A stretch of 6,686 nucleotides of DNA from Verrucomicrobiota bacterium. Lineage in GTDB: Bacteria; Verrucomicrobiota; Verrucomicrobiia; Opitutales; Seribacteraceae. Positions within the stretch are counted from its first letter, which is position 1; each line of letters begins with the position of its first letter. Position numbers and translations under genes: made by a program. The notes beneath the pieces are model-generated. The model had not been told where the DNA came from. It worked only from the letters and a program-made list of their open reading frames with translations, and ran no database searches. Location: NCBI GenBank assembly GCA_014382645.1, contig JACNJI010000361.1, positions 1 through 6,686 of the forward strand, read 5' to 3'. Of this stretch, positions 1-5,916 are shown piece after piece.

Positions 1-2
1 CC

Positions 3-254
3 GGCTACGATGCTTGGTCCCTCGCCAAGGCCTACGCCAAGCGAAAGAATGCCCCGCCCCTCAAGCCTCTCATCTGGGTCGGCGCCAAGGGGTTCAACTA
101 CGAGTACAACCTCAAGTTCATGAAGTACCTAGATGAGCTCGGCATTCCTTACAAAAAGCTGATCGTTCCCGACGCTCCGCACAGCACAAAAATCATCTAC
201 GAAAAAAGCGGGATTGAACTCATGCAATTTCACGACCGAAACTTCGGAAAGTGA
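3..254 (+). CDS. Esterase, alpha/beta-hydrolase fold (3' end only)
   Basis: Only the last 83 residues are in the window; the frame is open from the left edge to a TGA at 252-254. The fragment has the C-terminal layout of putative esterases of the enterochelin-esterase/esterase D type: a YDAWSLAK segment (residues 2-9 of the fragment), a strand PLIWVG (22-27), a helix around FMKYLDELGIPYKKLIV (39-55), then DAPHS (57-61). His60 is the likely catalytic histidine, and the tail GIELMQFHDRNFGK is typical of the family. The acidic member of the triad is not certain from this piece. The nucleophile serine and any signal peptide lie upstream, outside the window. Such proteins hydrolyse carboxylic esters, often acetyl or feruloyl groups on sugars; the substrate here is unknown. 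A second esterase of the same broad type begins at 5917, so the cluster is flanked by two. Confidence 0.82.
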   Translation, partial: GYDAWSLAKAYAKRKNAPPLKPLIWVGAKGFNYEYNLKFMKYLDELGIPYKKLIVPDAPHSTKIIYEKSGIELMQFHDRNFGK

Positions 255-405
255 AGCAAATCTCGGTGATGCGGAAACCTCAAATGTTAAAACAGTCACC
301 GTCCTTTAAAATAATAATCGCAAGCAACATTGTTCTTGTCGGGCTCAAGCACCTTTGGAAATAGAAGAAGATTCAATCGTTGCCTCTTAATATTTCAGTT
401 AAAAG

Positions 406-411
406 AAGGAG
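406..411 (+). promoter_or_regulatory. Shine-Dalgarno site of the propeller gene
   Basis: AAGGAG lies 4 bases before the ATG at 416. It decides the start: an upstream in-frame TTG at 380 would add 12 residues (MPLNISVKRRRL) in front of the signal peptide and has no comparable ribosome site. Confidence 0.7.
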
Positions 412-415
412 ATTA

Positions 416-1315
416 ATGAAACTCAGCATAATTTTTCTAGCCATATTGACAGGGCTTGCAACTGGAGCCGTAGAACCGAGAGACGGGCCCAAGTACAACT
501 TCGTCTGCGCAGACTATTCAAAGGGCGAAGTTTGCATCGTATCCAGCAAGGGAGAGGTCAAGCGAGTCATCAAAACGAGAAACCCAAACGACGTATGGTC
601 ATTACCCAATGGCGAAGTCATGTTTGCTTGGAGAATGGGCGTCAATATTTACGACAAGAGCGGAGAGAAGGTCTTTGAATGGAAGACCTCGGAGAAACGC
701 GATGAGATTCACACCTGCCAACCCCTTCCCAACGGCAATATTCTTATCGCCCAAAATGGACCCGCCCGAATGATCGAGGTCACTCGCGAGGGCAAAACCG
801 TAAAAGAGATTCCGGTCAAGACCCGAAACAACGATCTACACATGCGATTCAGAATGTGCCGAAAATTAGATAACGGTCATTATTTGTGCATGGTTTCCTG
901 CGATAGTGAGATCCGTGAGATTGATTCGGAAGGGAAGACCATTCGTGTGATCAAGGATCTCCCCGGAGTACAAATGGCCAAAGCCCATGCAGTTATGCGC
1001 CTAGCGAACGGCAATACACTTTTCTCCACCGGGGCCAGCGCCACGGCAGTCGAGGTAGATAAAGACGACAAAGTTGTCTGGAAGCTGGAGCGAAAGGACC
1101 TGCCCGAGATAAAGATGGGCTTCATGACCGGTATGAATCGTCTTCCAAACGGGAATACGGTCATCTGCTTTTATCAGGGAAGCCATCACGTCATTGAAGT
1201 GACGCCCGAGAAAAAGCTAGTCTGGAAATGGCGATTGCCCTCACAAAGGACCGTCGTCAGCATTCAGATTCTGGACCAAGAAGGCGATGCTTCAAAAGGC
1301 CAAATATTTAAGTAA
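416..1315 (+). CDS. Secreted six-repeat beta-propeller protein
   Basis: This is a 299-residue protein with a clear signal peptide (MKLSIIFLAILTGLATGA, cleavage near residue 18), so it should act in the periplasm or outside the cell. The mature part is built of repeats. An LPNG-type motif recurs at residues 63, 104, 151, 196 and 243 (LPNGE, LPNGN, LDNGH, LANGN, LPNGN), 41-47 residues apart. A second motif of the form I-x-E-V-D-x-x-G-K-x-V recurs near 39, 76, 119, 166, 211 and 259. This is the pattern of beta-propeller blades of the PQQ/arylsulfotransferase-like type, probably six blades. No catalytic residues can be named; binding or scaffolding is as likely as enzyme activity. The sulfatase start lies 42 bases downstream, so the two are probably co-transcribed. 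Start chosen at ATG 416 because of AAGGAG and the signal peptide; the gene ends with TAA. Confidence 0.85.
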   Translation: MKLSIIFLAILTGLATGAVEPRDGPKYNFVCADYSKGEVCIVSSKGEVKRVIKTRNPNDVWSLPNGEVMFAWRMGVNIYDKSGEKVFEWKTSEKRDEIHTCQPLPNGNILIAQNGPARMIEVTREGKTVKEIPVKTRNNDLHMRFRMCRKLDNGHYLCMVSCDSEIREIDSEGKTIRVIKDLPGVQMAKAHAVMRLANGNTLFSTGASATAVEVDKDDKVVWKLERKDLPEIKMGFMTGMNRLPNGNTVICFYQGSHHVIEVTPEKKLVWKWRLPSQRTVVSIQILDQEGDASKGQIFK

Positions 1316-1342
1316 TTTCCCTGTTTCATCCCCCTTCACATC

Positions 1343-1348
1343 AGGAGG
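1343..1348 (+). promoter_or_regulatory. Shine-Dalgarno site of the sulfatase gene
   Basis: A full AGGAGG lies 9 bases before the ATG at 1358, in the 42-base gap after the propeller gene. It fixes the start of the sulfatase and suggests the gene was well translated before the internal stop arose. Confidence 0.75.
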
Positions 1349-1357
1349 CTTCCGGCG

Positions 1358-1891
1358 ATGAATGCACGTATCATTGAAGCCGTCATGGCGCTGTCCCTTG
1401 GATTGATCGGTTCGAACGTCATTCAAGCAAAAGACGCCAAACACACCAACATCATCCTCTTCCTCATTGACGACTTGGGTTGGAAGGATCTCGCTTGCTA
1501 CGGCAGCGCCTTCTACAAGACCCCAAACATCGACAAGTTGGCCTCCCAAGGCGTACGCTTTACCGATGCTTATGCCGCCTGCGCAGTATGCTCGCCCACC
1601 CGAGCAGCCATCCTAACCGGAAAGTACCCGGCTCGGCTAATGCTGACCGAGTGGTTGCCGTCGGGACGCTGGAACCCGAAGGCAAAGCTGAGAAGCGGCA
1701 GGTTCCTTCGCTCCCTCCCCTTGGAAGAAAAAACCCTCGCCGAAGCCCTGCGGGAAACCGGTTACCGCACCTGTATCGTGGGCAAGTGGCATCTAGGTGG
1801 AGAACCGTTCAACACTGCTCGCCACCATGGGTTCAATGATTCCATCGCAGCCAACGACCACGGAAATCCCGGCAACTACTTTCACCCGTAA
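1358..1891 (+). CDS. Sulfatase N-terminal half, as translated up to the stop
   Basis: If the TAA at 1889-1891 is real and terminates, this 177-residue product is made. It keeps the signal peptide, the Asp38-Asp39 ligands, the C78-S-P-T-R82 formylglycine motif and GKWHLG. It lacks the C-terminal metal ligands (HTP, SDNGG) and most of the fold, so it should be inactive and probably unstable. It is listed separately because an automatic annotation would report it as its own gene. Confidence 0.55.
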   Translation: MNARIIEAVMALSLGLIGSNVIQAKDAKHTNIILFLIDDLGWKDLACYGSAFYKTPNIDKLASQGVRFTDAYAACAVCSPTRAAILTGKYPARLMLTEWLPSGRWNPKAKLRSGRFLRSLPLEEKTLAEALRETGYRTCIVGKWHLGGEPFNTARHHGFNDSIAANDHGNPGNYFHP

Positions 1892-1969
1892 AAAGGGCGG
1901 TGGTCCATACCCACGACAAAGTTAAAGGCAACTTGGCAGGTCCTACCCGGAGGGAAGGATGGGGAATAC

Positions 1970-2773
1970 TTGACCGACCGATTGACCGACGAAGCCGTAA
2001 CCTTCATCAGGGAGAATCAGCGGCAACCATTCTTTCTCTACTTCTCCCACTATGCGGTACACACGCCGTTGCAGGCCAAGAAGGCAATGATTGAAAAATA
2101 CAAGTCCGTTCCAAAGGGAAAACGGCAGGGCAACCCAGTTTACGCCGCCATGGTAGAAAGTGTGGATCAAAGTGTGGGACGCGTAATGGAAGAGCTCAGG
2201 GCTTTGAAACTTCACGAAGAAACCCTCGTTATTTTCACTTCGGACAACGGAGGCTTCGCCGGAGCCACCGATCATGCCCCACTTCGGGGGAACAAAGGAT
2301 CTTATTACGAGGGAGGCATACGGGTTCCTCTCATCATGCGATGGCCGGGAGTTGCTAAATCCGGCCGAGTGAACAACACCCCCGTCATCAGCATGGATCT
2401 TTACCCGACTTGCCTAACCGCAGCGGGCTTGCCTATGCACCGTGCTCAGCACCGCGACGGCATCGATTTACGCCCGCTCCTAAAAGGTGAAAAGCATCTA
2501 AGCCGAAAAGCTCTTCACTGGCACTATCCGCACTACAACAGTCATCCGTCCGCCGCCCCGTCCTCTGTGCTAAGAAAAGGCAACTGGAAACTGATTGAAG
2601 CATTCGACCCCCAAAGCATTGAACTCTACAACCTAGAAAAAGACCTGAGCGAAACCAAAAACCTCGCTGATGTTGAACCTGAGAAACTAGCGGAACTTCA
2701 AAAAGAACTGAGCGATTGGCGCGAATCAGTAGGAGCGGAGAAAATGGAATCCAATCCGGATTATCAAAACTGA
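1970..2773 (+). CDS. Sulfatase C-terminal half (remnant frame)
   Basis: This is the same frame as the upstream half, continuing from residue 205 (a TTG codon in the conserved LTDRLTDEA segment). The frame is in fact open from 1892 onwards, so TTG 1970 is only the first nominal start codon and has no convincing ribosome site. The piece carries FFLYFSHYAVHTP, the SDNGG metal site, GNKGSYYEGGIRVPLIMRWPG and the C-terminal subdomain, ending in NPDYQN with TGA. Without the formylglycine half and the signal peptide it cannot be a working exported sulfatase by itself. It should be read as the second part of the interrupted gene, not as an independent protein. Confidence 0.45.
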   Translation: MTDRLTDEAVTFIRENQRQPFFLYFSHYAVHTPLQAKKAMIEKYKSVPKGKRQGNPVYAAMVESVDQSVGRVMEELRALKLHEETLVIFTSDNGGFAGATDHAPLRGNKGSYYEGGIRVPLIMRWPGVAKSGRVNNTPVISMDLYPTCLTAAGLPMHRAQHRDGIDLRPLLKGEKHLSRKALHWHYPHYNSHPSAAPSSVLRKGNWKLIEAFDPQSIELYNLEKDLSETKNLADVEPEKLAELQKELSDWRESVGAEKMESNPDYQN

Positions 2774-2821
2774 TTTCGGTATTGGGAAACTGCCAAAAAA
2801 TCGCTGACAGTCTAGCTCTTT

Positions 2822-2827
2822 AGAGGT
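2822..2827 (+). promoter_or_regulatory. Possible Shine-Dalgarno site of the SnoaL-like gene
   Basis: AGAGGT lies 11 bases before the ATG at 2839. The spacing is long and the match partial, so it is weaker than the sites of the two genes upstream. Confidence 0.4.
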
Positions 2828-2838
2828 AACTACATCTG

Positions 2839-3294
2839 ATGTCGTCTCAGCAAAAGTTCCATGACAATGAAGCCTTGGCTGCCTATGTGGAGGGTCTCAA
2901 GTCTCACGATATAGCAACTATAGCCGAATCGCTTGCTGAGAACGTGAAGTTCGTCACATCCGTAAAGACAATGGGCAAGCCCGCAATACTAGAGTTCCTC
3001 AACGCCTTGTATGCCGGTTTCCCCGATTGGAATTACGACCATGACAATCCCGTTCGGCACGGCGATGGTTCCTACTCCATCCTCTGGCGGCAGGGTGGAA
3101 CTCATACGGCGATGCTTTCCTTCCCGGGTTTTGATGCCGTGCCAGCTACGGGAAAGACCGTCGTCATTCCCAAACAACGTTTCTTCTACCGCGTTGATTC
3201 GTCGGGTCTCACGGAGATTCGACCCGACCCCGTGCCCGGCGGAGCTCCTCGTGGCATCTTTGAGCAGATTGGCGTGGAGCAGTCACCTCTTTGA
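2839..3294 (+). CDS. SnoaL-like / nuclear transport factor 2 fold protein
   Basis: This 151-residue protein has no signal peptide or membrane segment and so is probably cytoplasmic. The pattern is that of SnoaL-like polyketide-cyclase or ketosteroid-isomerase-like proteins, alpha+beta barrels that form a small-molecule pocket. An N-terminal helical part (residues 10-35, AAYVEGLKSHDIATIAESLA) is followed by a helix at 48-60 ending in FPDWNYDHD (61-69). Then come strand ILWRQGGTHTAMLSF (81-95), a VPATGKTVVIP turn (101-111), strand FFYRVDSSGLTEIRPD (115-130), and a C-terminal PGGAPRGIFEQIG (133-145) typical of the SnoaL group. Asp and His residues facing the pocket (Asp67-Asp69, His89) are candidates for catalysis, but the substrate is unknown. 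It lies 65 bases after the sulfatase and 55 before the DUF1592 gene. A cytosolic protein among exported ones may act on an imported product or be unrelated. It ends with TGA. Confidence 0.82.
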   Translation: MSSQQKFHDNEALAAYVEGLKSHDIATIAESLAENVKFVTSVKTMGKPAILEFLNALYAGFPDWNYDHDNPVRHGDGSYSILWRQGGTHTAMLSFPGFDAVPATGKTVVIPKQRFFYRVDSSGLTEIRPDPVPGGAPRGIFEQIGVEQSPL

Positions 3295-3303
3295 GATTCG
3301 TCA

Positions 3304-3317
3304 TGCAAAGATTTGCA
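3304..3317 (+). promoter_or_regulatory. Small palindrome before the DUF1592 gene
   Basis: TGCAAA-GA-TTTGCA is a perfect inverted repeat with 6-base arms and a 2-base centre, 32 bases upstream of the ATG at 3350. A second, imperfect inverted repeat follows (TGTAACG near 3320-3326 against CGTTCACA near 3338-3345). The pair could be an operator or a weak hairpin. It is not a standard terminator: the stem is short and the T run at 3328-3332 lies 10 bases beyond it. Short palindromes like this also occur by chance. Confidence 0.25.
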
Positions 3318-3349
3318 CGTGTAACGGTTTTTCCATACGTTCACACTTT

Positions 3350-5881
3350 ATGCCGAAACGCCTGAATCTATTGCTTTGTCTGCTGGTGCTTCCCTTTGCC
3401 CTGGATGCCGGACAGGTCGTTTCCCTGTCGGAAGAGACGGTCAAACCATTCCTCGCGAAAAACTGTGTGCGTTGCCATGGCCCGGACAAGCAAAAGGGCA
3501 AGATGCGCCTGGACACCCTACCACTGGAGATTGGCAACGGCGCGGTTGCACAGCGATGGCTGGATGTGCTGGACGCATTGAATGCCGGGGACATGCCGCC
3601 CGAGAAGGAGGAGCAACCGGGCCGGCGGGAACTCACGCTCGTGCTGAGGGCCCTGACCGAGACCATTCGGGATGCTCGCAGGCAACTTTCGGATCAGGGC
3701 CGGGAAGTGGCGATGAGAAGGTTGAACCGCCGGGAATACGTCAACAGCATCGATAGCCTCTTCGGTTTTCGGGTGGGCACGGACTCCTTGCCTGAGGATG
3801 ATCCCGCCGACCCTTTTGACACCATCGGCTCGCAGCAGTTCTTCTCCTCCTATCATTTTGAAAAATACCTCGAGATGGGTCGGGTGATTGTGGCGGATGC
3901 TTTTGCTCTGGGAAATAATGGGCGACAACAAGTCAAGACACAGGTGGAGGAACCGGAAGTCCGGACCAACAAGCAAATCCGCGATCGCTACCGCCAGCGC
4001 ATGGAAAGATGGCGCGAAGTGGTGGCCGCACTCGAAGAGGGCCAGACCTTCAAAGACGACAATTTCCCCTTGAATTTCGATGCCAAGGACAGACGCTTTG
4101 ATGGAAGGGGCCTCCATTTTTACCTGAACTTTCATGCCGAACGATCCGCGGGTCCGGCGGCTTACCTGAAGAGGGAACTGATCGACAAGGGGCTCTACTT
4201 GACCCGGCGGGCGGGTGGTCGATGGACGGCGGGCATCGTCAAGCATGGCTATGATCCGCGGGGCGCCTACAAGGTCCGTTTGCTCGCGGGGATCAACGAG
4301 GAACCGCCGGAGTCGCGTACTTTCGTCAGCGTGAACGACAAGGGCCGGGTTCTGGCTCCGCTCAAGATTTACGGGACTGCCCATGAAAACGAGATGATCG
4401 AACTGGATTACCAACCCCTGCACGGATCCAGCCACTTTGGATTCCAAGTGGAGGAGAGACGCAACGAGATGATCGATGGCAAGGCGTATGTCCGGAAGGT
4501 CGATCCCTATGGGGACTGGTCGAGCATTTTCGTGGACCGGTTGGAGGTGGAAGGTCCCTTTTACGGAGAACTGACCTTGTTTGAGAAACTGGCTTTTCCC
4601 AACGGGCCATCTAAGAAAAGAAACCATCCCGTCGAACGGACCGATGTGGAGGCGAAGGCTCTGATCGATTCCTTTGCCCACGAAGCCTTTCGTCGTCGTG
4701 AAATGGATCCCGCTTTTCTTCAGAAGCTTCATGACCTTTACGCGTTGGGAAGGAAATCCGGGCTGGAAGTTGAGCAAGCCTTGGTCGATCCCCTTGCCGT
4801 GGTCTTGGCGTCTCCTGGCTTTCTTTATTTGAGCGAGGCGGAGGATGCGGGCCCAAGGCGCAAGCCCTTGACGCAGCACGAACTGGCGGTTCGGTTATCC
4901 TATTTTCTCTGGAGTGCTCCGCCCGACGAGAATCTCTACCAGGCCGCTGAGAAGGGAACGCTGAAGAGCTCGGCTGAATTGACCAGGCAGGTGGACCGTA
5001 TGCTGGCCGACCCCAGAGCGGAAGCTTTTTATCATTCCTTCATGAGCCAATGGTTCGAACTGCACCGATTTGATGACATCGCGGTCAACCCCGAGGATTA
5101 CCTGATGTTCGACGAGCAGGTCCGTTACTCCGCCCGCGAGGAACCCATTCGTTTCTTCGAGCACCTGATGAAGGAAAACCTCTCCTTGGGGAACCTGATC
5201 GATTCCGACTTCGCCATGCTTGATCCTTTGCTGGCTCATTTTTACGGAATCAAGGGAGTGGACGGCCAGGGCTTCCGCAAGGTGAACCTTCCGCCTGAAT
5301 CGCCACGGGGCGGCTTGATTGGAACGACCGCGTTTATGATCATGGGCTCGACCGGTGATCGTACCTCGCCGATCATTCGGGGAACCTTGGTTTTGGATAA
5401 GTTTCTGCATGATCCGTCGGCGGATCCTCCCCCCAACGTGCCCGAGTTGACGGATGCTTCCAAGGAACCATTGCCCATTCGAAAAATGATCGAATTGCAC
5501 CAGTCCAAGGCCCAGTGCGCATCCTGCCACGCCAAGATCGATCCGATCGGATACGGTCTGGAAACCTTTGACGCGGTCGGTCTGTGGCGCGAAGAGGCGA
5601 AGGTGGGCAAGCGGATGGAGAAGATCGAACAGGGAGGAACCCTGCCGGAAGGTCGAACTTACGCGAACTTCGATCAGTTTAAAGCCTTGCTTCTTGGGCG
5701 AAAGGAACAACTGGTTCGGTCTCTGGTCGAGGGAACGATGAGCTATGGTCTGGGTCGCACGGTCGAGTTTTCCGACGGGGATGACCTCGATGCCTTGACC
5801 AACCAACTGATCAAGGATGGCCTGGGAGCCAAGTCGCTCATTCACAATCTGGTCCAAAGCAGTCTTTTTCAAAGCAAATGA
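3350..5881 (+). CDS. Exported DUF1592-family c-type cytochrome protein (PSCyt1 type)
   Basis: This is an 843-residue protein with a signal peptide (residues 1-20). In order, by my recognition of the families: a planctomycete cytochrome c domain with haem motif C39-V-R-C-H43; DUF1587 (about 123-185, starting RRLNRREYVNSI); a long middle part (190-430) with a beta-rich section ending VDRLEVEGPFY; DUF1595 (432-494); DUF1592 (507-634, TQHELAVRLSYFLW); DUF1588 (641-748, with GDRTSPIIRG and a second haem motif C723-A-S-C-H727); and DUF1585 (774-840). The order and length are those of the whole family, so nothing appears lost. The role is unproven; two haems and export suggest electron transfer or oxidation in the periplasm. 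The family is commonly followed by a DUF1552 gene; here an esterase follows after 35 bases. The start is ATG 3350: the frame is open back to 3011, but that part overlaps the SnoaL-like gene and lacks a signal peptide. No clear Shine-Dalgarno site. It ends with TGA. Confidence 0.9.
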   Translation: MPKRLNLLLCLLVLPFALDAGQVVSLSEETVKPFLAKNCVRCHGPDKQKGKMRLDTLPLEIGNGAVAQRWLDVLDALNAGDMPPEKEEQPGRRELTLVLRALTETIRDARRQLSDQGREVAMRRLNRREYVNSIDSLFGFRVGTDSLPEDDPADPFDTIGSQQFFSSYHFEKYLEMGRVIVADAFALGNNGRQQVKTQVEEPEVRTNKQIRDRYRQRMERWREVVAALEEGQTFKDDNFPLNFDAKDRRFDGRGLHFYLNFHAERSAGPAAYLKRELIDKGLYLTRRAGGRWTAGIVKHGYDPRGAYKVRLLAGINEEPPESRTFVSVNDKGRVLAPLKIYGTAHENEMIELDYQPLHGSSHFGFQVEERRNEMIDGKAYVRKVDPYGDWSSIFVDRLEVEGPFYGELTLFEKLAFPNGPSKKRNHPVERTDVEAKALIDSFAHEAFRRREMDPAFLQKLHDLYALGRKSGLEVEQALVDPLAVVLASPGFLYLSEAEDAGPRRKPLTQHELAVRLSYFLWSAPPDENLYQAAEKGTLKSSAELTRQVDRMLADPRAEAFYHSFMSQWFELHRFDDIAVNPEDYLMFDEQVRYSAREEPIRFFEHLMKENLSLGNLIDSDFAMLDPLLAHFYGIKGVDGQGFRKVNLPPESPRGGLIGTTAFMIMGSTGDRTSPIIRGTLVLDKFLHDPSADPPPNVPELTDASKEPLPIRKMIELHQSKAQCASCHAKIDPIGYGLETFDAVGLWREEAKVGKRMEKIEQGGTLPEGRTYANFDQFKALLLGRKEQLVRSLVEGTMSYGLGRTVEFSDGDDLDALTNQLIKDGLGAKSLIHNLVQSSLFQSK

Positions 5882-5916
5882 AATTCTTTTAAACCCATGC
5901 CCATCAAACTTTCAAA

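Larger units (their letters stand above)
1358..2773 (+). pseudogene. Arylsulfatase A-like sulfatase with an in-frame stop
   Basis: Read through the TAA at 1889-1891, this is a 471-residue type I sulfatase in one frame, the normal length for the arylsulfatase A-like family of Planctomycetota and Verrucomicrobiota. These enzymes hydrolyse sulfate esters, often on polysaccharides, after a Cys or Ser is converted to formylglycine. Visible features: a signal peptide (residues 1-24), metal ligands Asp38-Asp39 in LIDDLGW, the formylglycine motif C78-S-P-T-R82, GKWHLG (142-147), HTP (His235), the FTSDNGG metal site (Asp296-Asn297), Lys313 in GNKG, and the C-terminal KLIEAF and ELYNL strands. Codon 178 is TAA. 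It follows NYFHP, where relatives have Tyr in an SYFxPY segment, and KGRW continues directly in the same frame. One substitution from TAC or TAT explains it; an indel does not. It is a recent pseudogene, a sequencing or assembly error, or (less likely) a read-through case. Confidence 0.8.

Noticed and set aside
264..301. Possible terminator after the first esterase: CGGTGA (264-269) can pair with TCACCG (296-301)
   Set aside because: Only 6 pairs with a loop of 26 bases and no T run directly after; too weak to call.
255..415. Promoter for the propeller gene, for example TAAAAT at 307-312
   Set aside because: The -10-like box has no acceptable -35 partner at normal spacing. The 161-base gap may well hold a promoter, but none can be picked out.
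1889..1891. TAA as a reassigned sense codon
   Set aside because: The propeller gene ends at a natural C terminus with TAA at 1313-1315, and no other gene in the window contains an internal TAA.
1970..1990. Direct repeat of TTGACCGAC at 1970 and 1982
   Set aside because: It encodes the LTDRLTDE segment that is conserved in sulfatases, so the repeat follows from the protein and is not a DNA element.
3011..3349. Longer version of the DUF1592 gene starting at 3011
   Set aside because: It would overlap the SnoaL-like gene out of frame, and the added 113 residues look like shadow translation. The signal peptide begins at the ATG at 3350.
3303..3365. 20-residue ORF (starts MQRFARVTVF) across the DUF1592 start
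   Set aside because: No ribosome site, overlaps the real gene start and has no recognisable features.
3518..4879. A 453-codon open frame on the minus strand, and another of 325 codons at 4895-5872
   Set aside because: They lie entirely antisense to the DUF1592 gene, whose domain content is unmistakable. Their translations show no recognisable family or signal peptide; long antisense frames are expected opposite a gene of this composition.
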